Source: CALNBC01 sp050945915
Lineage (GTDB): Bacteria; Bacillota; Clostridia; Christensenellales; CALWSW01
DNA length: 10,333 nt
Assembly: GCA_050945915.1 (NCBI GenBank)
Contig: JBMNTV010000063.1
Coordinates: forward strand, 1-10,333
Direction of reading: 5' to 3'
The position numbers and the translations under genes are program-made. Below the pieces are notes generated by a model. The model was given only the letters and a program-made list of their open reading frames with translations, did no database searches and was not told the DNA's origin. The number at the start of each line of letters is the position of its first letter. Within the stretch, counting starts at the first letter, position 1. Positions 1 through 6,190 of this stretch are shown here, one piece after another.

Positions 1-234
1 CGCGACATGGTCCCCCGGCCGGACGCCGATGGCCATCAACCCACGGGCCACGCGGTCGCACTCTTCCCGAAACTGCGCATAGGTGAATCTGCGCCCTTTG
101 TGCGGGTCCACCAGGCAGTCGTGGTCGGGGAAACGGGCCGCCTGGGCATCCAGCAGATCGCCAAAGGTCATTTCCAGCAAAGTATCATACTTTGCGTTGA
201 CGAGCTGCTCAATATTGCGCTGAATACGGTCCAT
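1..234 (-). CDS. AMP-forming acyl-CoA synthetase, N-terminal fragment (runs off the window)
   Basis: Only the first 78 codons are present; the gene continues beyond base 1. The protein starts MDRIQRNIEQL and contains FPDHDCLVD, GRRFTYAQF, and ARGLMAIGVRPGDHVA. This is the usual N-terminal signature of the acyl-CoA synthetase / AMP-acid ligase superfamily (FadD/CaiC-like). These enzymes activate a carboxylic acid with ATP to an acyl-adenylate and then make the CoA thioester. The AMP-binding motif and the substrate pocket lie outside the window, so the acid cannot be named. The ATG at 234 is preceded by a GGAGGA site (240-245). The gene lies just below a T-box riboswitch and terminator on the same strand, so its expression should depend on the charging of one tRNA. 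This is unusual for the family and hints that the acid is linked to amino acid metabolism (inference). Confidence is high for the superfamily and low for the substrate. Confidence 0.85.
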   Translation of the reverse strand, partial: MDRIQRNIEQLVNAKYDTLLEMTFGDLLDAQAARFPDHDCLVDPHKGRRFTYAQFREECDRVARGLMAIGVRPGDHVA

Positions 235-261
235 GAGTATCCTCCATTCATTTCAAAGTAA

Positions 262-303
262 AAATAAAAAAAGCTTTCCGTCCCTTTTCAGAGACGGAAA
301 GCT
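262..303 (-). terminator. Intrinsic terminator of the T-box leader
   Basis: On the minus strand AGCTTTCCGTC (303-293) pairs with GACGGAAAGCT (282-272), an 11-bp stem with a 10-nt loop, followed by a run of T with one interruption (to about 262). It sits directly after the T-box sequence and about 30 bases before the start codon of the acyl-CoA synthetase gene. This is the expected place for the regulated terminator that competes with the antiterminator. Confidence 0.92.
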
Positions 304-526
304 AAATTTCCGCGGTACCACTCTGTTTGCCGGAAATGACCGGCCACTTTGCAGGCACTAACATGCCCTTCCCGGGTAACGGTGGGATGCCGTCCAAGCC
401 TACTCGCGACGCTTTCGGTTGGCTGCTCAGGGGCGAGTAGAGCGTTATTCCGCACTGCCTTTCACCAACCGGCAGCTCTCTGAAGCGGTGGATGCGGCCC
501 TTTGTTCCCCGTCCTCGCATTCTATG
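262..526 (-). promoter_or_regulatory. T-box riboswitch controlling the acyl-CoA synthetase gene
   Basis: Reading the minus strand, the hallmarks of a T-box leader appear in order. The AGAGAG bulge (481-476) and GGTTGGTG apical element (470-463) of stem I are flanked by CTGCC/GGCAG and CCGC/GCGG pairings. The T-box itself, AGAGTGGTACCGCGG, lies at 324-310, followed by the terminator. Uncharged tRNA binds through its anticodon in stem I and its NCCA end at the TGGT bulge, and this favours antitermination (known for the family). TGGT predicts a discriminator base A on the tRNA. The specifier loop is near 442-433, reading CTCTACTCGC; CTC (Leu, 437-435) and TAC (Tyr, 439-437) are the best codon candidates, and both tRNAs normally carry discriminator A. 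I cannot choose between them without a structural alignment. The 3' boundary is the terminator. The 5' end is inferred from the promoter. Confidence 0.9.
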
Positions 527-532
527 TGGAAG

Positions 533-561
533 ATTATACAGGACAGAAGCCCTTCTGTCAA
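533..561 (-). promoter_or_regulatory. Consensus sigma-A promoter of the T-box transcript
   Basis: On the minus strand a perfect TTGACA (561-556) is separated by 17 bases from a perfect TATAAT (538-533). Initiation would fall around 526, just before the T-box stem I. It lies immediately downstream of the rqcH stop codon, so the acyl-CoA synthetase gene is transcribed independently of rqcH. Confidence 0.9.
542..559 (-). promoter_or_regulatory. Perfect 18-bp palindrome inside the T-box promoter (candidate operator)
   Basis: GACAGAAG (542-549), CC, CTTCTGTC (552-559) form an inverted repeat with 8-base arms and a 2-base centre. It overlaps four bases of the -35 box and fills most of the -35/-10 spacer. 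There is no T run after it on the minus strand, so it is a poor terminator for rqcH. A repressor site is the simplest reading, but no regulator is identified. Confidence 0.45.
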
Positions 562-586
562 CGGCTTTTTGAATATTTATTCTTTA

Positions 587-2326
587 CTAATCGATGCGCT
601 GAATCCCTCGCACTACGGACTCCTCCGGCGTGACGTAGAGCGTTTTGTTGGTCGTGTAGATCACGAACCCCGGCCGGGAGCCGGACGGCTTTTTTACATA
701 CTTCCTGGGCGTGTAATCCACAGGAACCTGGGCGGAATGTTTCGCCTTGGAATACCAGGCTGCCAGCATCGCCGCCTCCTTCAAGGTGGTTGGCGGCGGG
801 TTTTTTGAGCGGATGATCACGTGGGAGCCCGGAATGTTCTTGGTGTGCAACCAGATGTCCTCCGGATCCGAATCGCGCAGGGTCAACCTGTCGTTTTGAA
901 GGTTGTTCTTCCCTACGAATATATCTATGCCGTCCTGGGATACATAGTGAAAAGGTTTTGAGGCAGGGGCTTTTTGCCGTTTTTCCTTTTCCGGGCGGAC
1001 ATAGCCCTCCCGGATCAGCTCCTGCCGGATTTCCGCCAGGTCGCCTTCCTCTGCGCAGTTCTCCAGATTCGCGAGCAGGCCTTCCAGATAGTCAAGCTCC
1101 TCCTGGATCTGGGCGATCTGGCCTGTGGCCATTTCAAAGGCGGCGCGCTGCTTGTTGTACTTCTTGAAATATTTCTGGGCGTTTGCCGCGGCGGAAAGGG
1201 ACGGGTCCAGGGGGATGATGATCTCCCTTTGGTCCGGATCGTAGTAATTTACCGCCGTCATTTCCTTCGCGCCCCGTTCCGCGCGATAGGCGTTTGCCGT
1301 CAGCAATTCTCCAAAAAGGCGGTTTTGCTCCATCTTGTCCGATGCCTGCAGGATTTCCTGCTGCATCGCGAGTTTTTTCTGGCAGCGCTCAATGTTGTTT
1401 TGCAGCAATCGTCTGAGGTTCGCGCTTTTTTGGCGGATCCTGTCCGTCCGTTCCCGAAGGCTAAAGTACTCGTCCAGCGCGGCGCTCATGGTCTCAAAAC
1501 TGCGCTTGTTTTGGGGGGCAACGGAATGGGTGTCATATGCGAAAAAAGAGACCGGATCGCCGAAATCGTCCACCACCAGCGTGGGGCAAAAGGCGCCCTT
1601 TGCGATGTTTTCAAAAAACGCGGCAATCCGGGACGCACAGAGGGCTTTTCGTGGTTCGTCCAGCGCGGAAAACGGAAGCAGCGGATCGCCGGCGGCTCGC
1701 TCCGCAATCTCCGCCGCGACCGCCGGCGAGAGGCCAAAAAAAGCGGACAGGATCGCCTTGTCCAGCCTTCCCGATGAAGCCGAAAGGACGGAAAACACCT
1801 GTTCTTTTGAAAGTTCTGTGGGATTCAGCTTGTTTTGGGCGGGGGGCTGCTCGTACTTCACGCCGGGCATGAGGACGCGCACCGTGGAAATCGCCGGGGT
1901 AACATGGCGGATGGCATCCACGATGGTTCCGTCCTCTTTGACGAGCACCACGTTGGAGTATTTGCCCATGATCTCCGCGATCAGCGAATAGGTAGCGGGT
2001 TCGCCCAGCTCGTCCGTCGCTAAAATGTCGATGGTCAGCACCCGATCCAGCCCTGCCTGGCGGACGGCAGCGATCCTGCCGTTGGTCAGGTGTTTGCGCA
2101 TCAGCATGCAGAACATCGGCGGTTCCGCAGGGTTGCTGCGCTTGACCGCCGTCAGCTGCACCCGGCAGTGGGCGGCATTTGCGGAAAGCAGCAGCCGCCT
2201 CCCGGAACGCAGGTTGAGCAAGAGCTCGTCTTTTTCCGGCTGGTAGATTTTTTCGATGCGCGCACCCAGCACGCTCTCGTTCAGTTCTTTGCAGACAGCC
2301 GCGAGCGAAAGCCCGTCCATGGCCAT
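587..2326 (-). CDS. rqcH: RqcH (NFACT family) ribosome-associated quality control protein
   Basis: RqcH binds large ribosomal subunits that still carry a stalled peptidyl-tRNA and recruits tRNA-Ala to add a C-terminal alanine tail, which marks the peptide for degradation. It is the bacterial Rqc2/NEMF homologue, often annotated as fibronectin-binding protein FbpA. The 579-residue length is normal. Visible elements are the N-terminal MAMDGLSL, the PPMFCMLMRKHL segment (69-80), and a Asp94-Arg95 pair in GLDRVL. The pair matches the Asp97/Arg98 that is essential in B. subtilis RqcH. A long charged, coiled-coil-like middle region follows, then the NFACT-R domain (about 459-579) with IWLHTKNIPGSHVIIRS. 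The ATG at 2326 was chosen because GAGGTG (2338-2333) lies 6 bases upstream and the family begins at this point. An upstream ATG at 2413 would add 29 atypical residues. It is transcribed divergently from gerM. Confidence 0.95.
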   Translation of the reverse strand: MAMDGLSLAAVCKELNESVLGARIEKIYQPEKDELLLNLRSGRRLLLSANAAHCRVQLTAVKRSNPAEPPMFCMLMRKHLTNGRIAAVRQAGLDRVLTIDILATDELGEPATYSLIAEIMGKYSNVVLVKEDGTIVDAIRHVTPAISTVRVLMPGVKYEQPPAQNKLNPTELSKEQVFSVLSASSGRLDKAILSAFFGLSPAVAAEIAERAAGDPLLPFSALDEPRKALCASRIAAFFENIAKGAFCPTLVVDDFGDPVSFFAYDTHSVAPQNKRSFETMSAALDEYFSLRERTDRIRQKSANLRRLLQNNIERCQKKLAMQQEILQASDKMEQNRLFGELLTANAYRAERGAKEMTAVNYYDPDQREIIIPLDPSLSAAANAQKYFKKYNKQRAAFEMATGQIAQIQEELDYLEGLLANLENCAEEGDLAEIRQELIREGYVRPEKEKRQKAPASKPFHYVSQDGIDIFVGKNNLQNDRLTLRDSDPEDIWLHTKNIPGSHVIIRSKNPPPTTLKEAAMLAAWYSKAKHSAQVPVDYTPRKYVKKPSGSRPGFVIYTTNKTLYVTPEESVVRGIQRID

Positions 2327-2401
2327 AGTTTTCACCTCGTACCTCGATTGCCGGGCAGCGAACGCTTCGCAAACCCCCGGCAGGTTTTCACCAATCGATT
2401 C

Positions 2402-2430
2402 AGTATAGCCCATTCTCGTCCGTTTGGGAA
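2402..2430 (-). promoter_or_regulatory. Probable promoter of rqcH
   Basis: On the minus strand TTCCCA (2430-2425) is followed after 17 bases by TATACT (2407-2402), about 75 bases before the chosen rqcH start. The -10 match is good and the -35 match is weak. The extended ORF starting at 2413 would begin inside this promoter, which supports the downstream start at 2326. Confidence 0.45.
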
Positions 2431-2544
2431 TAGTTGCGCACGATGGATGAATACAGATATATCAAGTCATCTTGCCACCAAGCTGCCAATCTAGGCATGG
2501 CTTCTTCATCGTCCTTAGCCTGATGCAAGCCGGCAGTTTGAGGA

Positions 2545-2574
2545 TTGAACCACAGGATTCCAGCTCCCTATCCT
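2545..2574 (+). promoter_or_regulatory. Possible promoter of gerM
   Basis: TTGAAC (2545-2550), an 18-base spacer and TATCCT (2569-2574) lie just upstream of the gerM ribosome binding site. The match is moderate. Apart from this and the rqcH promoter, the 276-bp divergent gap (2327-2602) shows only a small imperfect hairpin around 2481-2504 and no recognisable gene. Confidence 0.35.
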
Positions 2575-2602
2575 ATGCGAACAGCTCAGGAGGTCCAGGA
2601 TC

Positions 2603-3526
2603 ATGAAAAAGGCCGCATTGTCCCTATTATGCGTTTTGCTGCTGCTCACCGCCTGCTCTGGCAACAGCGTCAACAGCTCGGCGCCTGCGCAGGACGCCGG
2701 GATCCAGTATCGCCCGACGGTGGTCTATTACGCCGATTCCAACGGGCTGCTCGTCCCCGTCGTGCGGGAAATCCCCTGGGAGGAGGGCATCGGCAAAGCC
2801 GCTTTGAACCTTCTGGCCAAGACGGACACCAACGTCTCGGCAGCGGCGTCTTTGGGGCTTTCCCCCACCCTGCCGAAGGATGCTTCCTTTTCCCTGCGCA
2901 TCGCAGACGACGGAACCGCGACGGTGAGCGTTTTCGGCATGGGGGAATTCCAGACCGCCGCGGAGGAGAAAAACGCCGTCGTTTCCATCGTGAACACGCT
3001 GACGGAGTTTGCCTCCATCGACCGGGTGGTGATCCTTCCGGAGGGCGAAAAGAAAGAGGCGCTCTCCTTCGGAACGAAGATCGACGAGGCCATCGCCGCC
3101 GTCGCCCTCAACCCGGAAAGCGTGACGGCATCGGCAGGCGGCAGCACAGAAAGCCTGACGCTTTACTTCCCGAATTACGAAAGCACCCTGAATGTTCCCG
3201 TCACTCGGTTCATCGAGGGCGAAGCCACCCTGGAAAAGGCGGTGGAAGAGCTTGTGAAGGGACCGGGGCAGATCGACGCGCTCCGCTCCTGCTTCCCCCC
3301 GGACACAGATCTTCGCTCCGTCATCGTCGAGGGCGGGGTCGCGATCATCGATTTGTCCGCCATTGCGGAGGGGTTGCGTGAACATCCCCTTCTCGAACAG
3401 CGCGCCATGGAATGCGCGGCCCTGGTTTGCCGGGAGTTCGGCGTTCCCACCGTTTCCTTCCGCATCGAGGGAAAGGATTACGGCGACATGCCTGTTTCCG
3501 CGCCGATGTATGTGAACCACCGTTGA
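2603..3526 (+). CDS. gerM: GerM-like lipoprotein with two GerMN domains
   Basis: The 307-residue protein starts with a lipoprotein signal peptide: MKK, a hydrophobic stretch, and lipobox Leu15-Thr16-Ala17-Cys18, so it should be anchored outside the cytoplasmic membrane. Two related halves follow, roughly 38-155 and 165-300. Each has the GerMN pattern of a VVYYAD/LTLYFP-type strand, a helix with AxxxLxKG-like residues, and a VSVFGM/AIIDLS-type strand. In B. subtilis GerM is a forespore/mother-cell interface lipoprotein needed for normal sporulation and germination. The assignment here rests on domain architecture and on rph lying downstream, as in B. subtilis. The ATG at 2603 has a perfect AGGAGGT (2588-2594) 8 bases upstream. 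Some GerMN lipoproteins occur in non-spore-formers, so a sporulation role is likely but not certain. Confidence 0.85.
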   Translation: MKKAALSLLCVLLLLTACSGNSVNSSAPAQDAGIQYRPTVVYYADSNGLLVPVVREIPWEEGIGKAALNLLAKTDTNVSAAASLGLSPTLPKDASFSLRIADDGTATVSVFGMGEFQTAAEEKNAVVSIVNTLTEFASIDRVVILPEGEKKEALSFGTKIDEAIAAVALNPESVTASAGGSTESLTLYFPNYESTLNVPVTRFIEGEATLEKAVEELVKGPGQIDALRSCFPPDTDLRSVIVEGGVAIIDLSAIAEGLREHPLLEQRAMECAALVCREFGVPTVSFRIEGKDYGDMPVSAPMYVNHR

Positions 3527-3579
3527 TATTGGCAGGCGCGGCTGCGTTCCGCTTTTTATTCTTCCTTCGGCATGTGCGG

Positions 3580-3608
3580 TTGACGCCCAGTCGCTTGAGG
3601 GGTATCAT
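3580..3608 (+). promoter_or_regulatory. Promoter of rph
   Basis: TTGACG (3580-3585), a 17-base spacer and TATCAT (3603-3608) lie 36 bases before the rph start codon. Each box has five of six consensus bases. This gives rph its own transcription start as well as any read-through from gerM. Confidence 0.65.
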
Positions 3609-3643
3609 CGAATCAAGCGTTATCCCGATCAAGGAGGAATGAC

Positions 3644-4369
3644 ATGCAAAGAATCGACGGCCGCGCCTTTGACGAGTTGCGCCCCATCAAGATCACCCCT
3701 GGATTCACGGAGCATGCCCTGGGCTCAGTTTTGATAGAGTTTGGCAGGACTAAGGTCATCTGCACCGCCATGGTGGAGCCTAAAGTGCCGCCATTTCTCA
3801 TCGGCAAGGGGACGGGCTGGCTGACCGCGGAATACGCCATGCTCCCTTCGTCCACCCAGAACCGCAAAAAGCGCGAAAACTTCAAAAACGGCCCGGACGG
3901 CAGAAGCACCGAAATTTCCCGGCTGATCGGGCGGTCCCTGCGCTGCGGGATCGACCTTTCTCATTTTGGGGAGCGCACCCTCGCCATCGACTGCGACGTG
4001 ATCCAGGCGGACGGCGGAACCAGAACGGCGTCCATCACCGGGGGGTACGTCGCGATGGCCGTCGCATTGCACAAACTGCGCGCCGCCGAGCGCTGCCTGT
4101 TGCCCCCCGTTGCCGCGGTGAGCTGCGGCGTGGTGGATGGCGAATTGCTGCTGGACCTTTGCTATGTGGAGGACGTCTCCGCCCAGGCGGACATCAATCT
4201 CGTCATGGCGGGAGAAGGTTTTGTCGAAATCCAGGGAACGGGAGAAAAGCGTCCCGTCACCCGGGAAGAGCTTTATAAGCTGCTCGACATGGGCGAGCTG
4301 GGAATCATGGAGCTGTTTGAGTATCAGACACACGCGATTGAGGAGGCCGTGCTGAATCTTCAAAAGTGA
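3644..4369 (+). CDS. rph: Ribonuclease PH
   Basis: RNase PH is a phosphate-dependent 3'-to-5' exoribonuclease that trims tRNA and other RNA 3' ends in the cytoplasm, usually as a hexamer. The 241-residue length is typical. The signature runs along the protein: RIDGRAFDELRPI at the start, GTGWLTAEYAMLP (56-68), GRSTEISRLIGRSLR (86-100), IDCDVIQADGGTRTASITGG (115-134), and the acidic Asp177 and Asp183 in YVEDVSAQADINLVM. Arg127-Thr128 of GGTRTAS and Arg87 correspond to phosphate- and RNA-binding positions of the family. The start at 3644 follows AAGGAGG (3631-3637). It lies 117 bases after gerM, and a strong terminator follows it. In B. subtilis the next gene would be the rdgB homologue; here unrelated genes intervene. 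Confidence 0.97.
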   Translation: MQRIDGRAFDELRPIKITPGFTEHALGSVLIEFGRTKVICTAMVEPKVPPFLIGKGTGWLTAEYAMLPSSTQNRKKRENFKNGPDGRSTEISRLIGRSLRCGIDLSHFGERTLAIDCDVIQADGGTRTASITGGYVAMAVALHKLRAAERCLLPPVAAVSCGVVDGELLLDLCYVEDVSAQADINLVMAGEGFVEIQGTGEKRPVTREELYKLLDMGELGIMELFEYQTHAIEEAVLNLQK

Positions 4370-4405
4370 TTCGCCGACGGTTTACAAATAGTATCATGAC
4401 ACGGG

Positions 4406-4440
4406 AAAGAGGCGGGAATACTCCCGCCTCTTTTGTTTTT
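4406..4440 (+). terminator. Intrinsic terminator after rph
   Basis: GAGGCGGGA (4409-4417) and TCCCGCCTC (4422-4430) form a 9-bp GC-rich stem with a 4-base loop, extended by three A-T pairs (4406-4408 with 4431-4433). TTTTGTTTTT follows. It ends transcription from gerM-rph. In the opposite direction the same stem is followed by only TTT then CCC, so it is at best a weak terminator for the convergent gldA. Confidence 0.92.
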
Positions 4441-4458
4441 CTGTTTGTTAGGAATCGA

Positions 4459-5556
4459 TTACTTTCCCTTTGCCTTCAGCTTGGCGCGGCCGACTTCGTC
4501 GGTCTTCTTGAGGGCTTCGACGATTTTTTCTATCGAAAGCTGCTCCACGGGTTCGTGGAACATGAAGTTGTACTTGTAGCAGCTTTCTGCAACCTGATAG
4601 AGCTCCTCGTCGGTCACATTGGGGATGTTCAGCTCCTCGAAGGTGACCGGCAGCCCGACGTCGATGCAGAAGTCGTAGATCTCGTCGATGATCCCGAGTT
4701 CGTCATACAGATGCAGTCCGCCAAGCACGCCGAAGGCAACCTTTTCGCCATGGAAGAGATGGTGCGTTCCCGGAAGCACAGTCAGGCCGTTGTGGATCGA
4801 GTGGGCAGAACCCAGGCCGCCGCTCTCAAAACCGATGCCGGAAAGCAGGGTGTTGGCTTCGATGACGGCTTCCACCGCTTCGGACTTGATGCCCTTTTTG
4901 GCATCTTCCACAGCCTGGCGGCCATACTGCAGCAGCATGTCAAGGCACAGCCTGGACAGGGACATCGCCGTCTTGGTCCTCATGCCGAAGCATTCGCTGA
5001 GGGAACCGGTGCGCTCGCAGGAGTTGGCCTCAAAGAACGTTGCCAGCGCGTCGCCCATGCCGGAAACCAGGAAGCGGACCGGCGCCTTGACGATAATGTC
5101 TGTGTCGATCAGCACGACGTCCGGGTTGCGCTTTTGATACAGCACTTCAACGTATACGCCTTCATCCGTGTACACCACGGCGCAGCCCGAGGTGGGCGCG
5201 TCGGTGGCCGCGATCGTCGACGCGATGATGATCGGCAGGCCCAGCTCATCCGCCACCACCTTGCAGGCGTCGATGGGCTTTCCACCGCCGATGGCCGCGA
5301 TGGCCGTCGCGCCGATTTCCGTCGCAATGCCCTTGAGGCGATCGATTTCGTTCCGGCTGCATTCGCCGCCGAACTGCAGGACCTTGCCCTTGTCACCCAT
5401 CAGATTTTTGGCGCGTTCCATCATGGACCTTGTCGCCACGACCAGCGGCATATCCCCGTAATTATCCATGAGAGAGGGCAAAAGATTGATCGCGCCGTCG
5501 CCTTGGATATACTTGCTGGGGAAGAGCATGACCTTCATGTCTTTCAGTTCAGCCAT
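4459..5556 (-). CDS. gldA: Glycerol dehydrogenase (iron-containing alcohol dehydrogenase superfamily)
   Basis: The enzyme oxidises glycerol to dihydroxyacetone with NAD+ in the cytoplasm. The 365 residues follow E. coli and Geobacillus GldA closely in pattern: AAIGGGKPIDACK (the nucleotide-binding GGGK), STIAATDAPTSG, VYTDEG, GMGDALATFFEA (166-177), EANTLLSGIGFESGGLGSAHSIHNGLT (233-259), and HHLFHGEKVAFG (265-276). Asp169, His252 and His269 fit the family's metal ligands (Asp173, His256 and His274 in Geobacillus GldA; zinc there). The start at 5556 has AGGAGG (5570-5565) 8 bases upstream. The gene converges on rph and has no partner such as a dihydroxyacetone kinase in the window. No convincing promoter is visible nearby. 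Related polyol or 1,2-diol dehydrogenases share this fold, so the natural substrate is probable rather than proven. Confidence 0.92.
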   Translation of the reverse strand: MAELKDMKVMLFPSKYIQGDGAINLLPSLMDNYGDMPLVVATRSMMERAKNLMGDKGKVLQFGGECSRNEIDRLKGIATEIGATAIAAIGGGKPIDACKVVADELGLPIIIASTIAATDAPTSGCAVVYTDEGVYVEVLYQKRNPDVVLIDTDIIVKAPVRFLVSGMGDALATFFEANSCERTGSLSECFGMRTKTAMSLSRLCLDMLLQYGRQAVEDAKKGIKSEAVEAVIEANTLLSGIGFESGGLGSAHSIHNGLTVLPGTHHLFHGEKVAFGVLGGLHLYDELGIIDEIYDFCIDVGLPVTFEELNIPNVTDEELYQVAESCYKYNFMFHEPVEQLSIEKIVEALKKTDEVGRAKLKAKGK

Positions 5557-6140
5557 CGGAAATTCCTCCTAGATCATATATTTCTTAAGTGGGGGTCACC
5601 CAAGCTAACAGTACGATTCCATAACGATTTCCGGCCGTACGCAAACGCGCCTTTCTCGCTGCGCGAAAGTGGCATCTGTTGTTAAGGCAAGGCGTATGCG
5701 CGGGCAGACGCGGACTGGAGCGGATGATCTGGTCGGTGTGATGCCTATTGCTTTTTTGGACGATCCGCTTCCGCCCAGGGCAGGAGCAGCCGCGCAACAC
5801 CGTTTTTGATCAACTCAACTGACAAACGGATTTTTGTCAAACGTGTAACTGAAAAGTGAGGTTTGAACCGAATGAAATGCGATAAATTTACAACAATAAG
5901 TTATCACAAATCCAATCCGTGGTAAAACAACAAAAATGCATAGCTGGATACAACATATTGTGTTAATTATTTGTTGATTTATAAGTTAAATATTAGCACG
6001 AGTTTCCGGGGGATTCCGGTCGCGCGCCTTTTTCGGATCGGACAAGAAAAGCGTCTTCAAAATCACGCACCCAAGCCCCGCCCGCCCAACCCGTCGCCTT
6101 TCGACGCGCGCCGACAGGCAGGCATAGCGTCATATATAAA
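5557..6140. other. Gene-free stretch between gldA and the reductase gene
   Basis: No convincing coding region is seen on either strand. The part nearest gldA is GC-rich and contains inverted repeats: near-palindrome around 5652-5670 (CTTTC...GAAAG), and AGCGGAT/ATCCGCT arms at 5719-5725 and 5763-5769. A 7-base inverted repeat TGACAAA/TTTGTCA lies at 5820-5839. From about 5815 to 6000 the sequence becomes strongly AT-rich, unlike its surroundings, with an 8-base direct repeat ATAAGTTA at 5896 and 5981. It then returns to GC-rich sequence before the reductase terminator. It may hold the gldA control region or be scar sequence from rearrangement. Confidence 0.5.
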
Positions 6141-6167
6141 TAAGAAGAGACGGGTTGATCCCGTCCC
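6141..6167 (-). terminator. Intrinsic terminator of the reductase gene
   Basis: On the minus strand GGGACGGG (6167-6160), loop ATCAA, CCCGTCTC (6154-6147) form an 8-bp stem with one G-U pair, followed by TTCTTA and a further T/A-rich stretch. It begins about 24 bases after the stop codon of the flavin reductase gene. Confidence 0.75.
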
Positions 6168-6190
6168 TTCCAGTTGCGTTTGAATTGATC

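Noticed and set aside
542..559. The palindrome as an intrinsic terminator of rqcH
   Set aside because: No T run follows the inverted repeat on the minus strand; the next bases are the -10 region of the T-box promoter.
2327..2413. N-terminal extension of RqcH by 29 residues using the ATG at 2413
   Set aside because: The added residues are not typical of the family, the start would fall inside the likely rqcH promoter, and the ATG at 2326 has a good ribosome binding site.
3538..3557. Possible terminator after gerM (GCGG/CCGC hairpin followed by five T)
   Set aside because: The stem is only 4 bp with a 7-base loop. It may slow polymerase but is too weak to call.
5573..5603. Promoter-like TTGGGT with TATATG or TATGAT just upstream of gldA
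   Set aside because: A start from these boxes would fall at or inside the AGGAGG ribosome binding site, leaving no usable leader. The true promoter is probably further upstream.
4366..5685. Plus-strand 439-codon ORF antisense to gldA
   Set aside because: It is a shadow of gldA: it overlaps the rph terminator, has no ribosome binding site and shows no domain.
5971..6183. Plus-strand 70-codon ORF in the gene-free stretch
   Set aside because: It has no convincing ribosome binding site, crosses the composition change and the reductase terminator, and encodes a low-complexity Arg/Pro-rich sequence.
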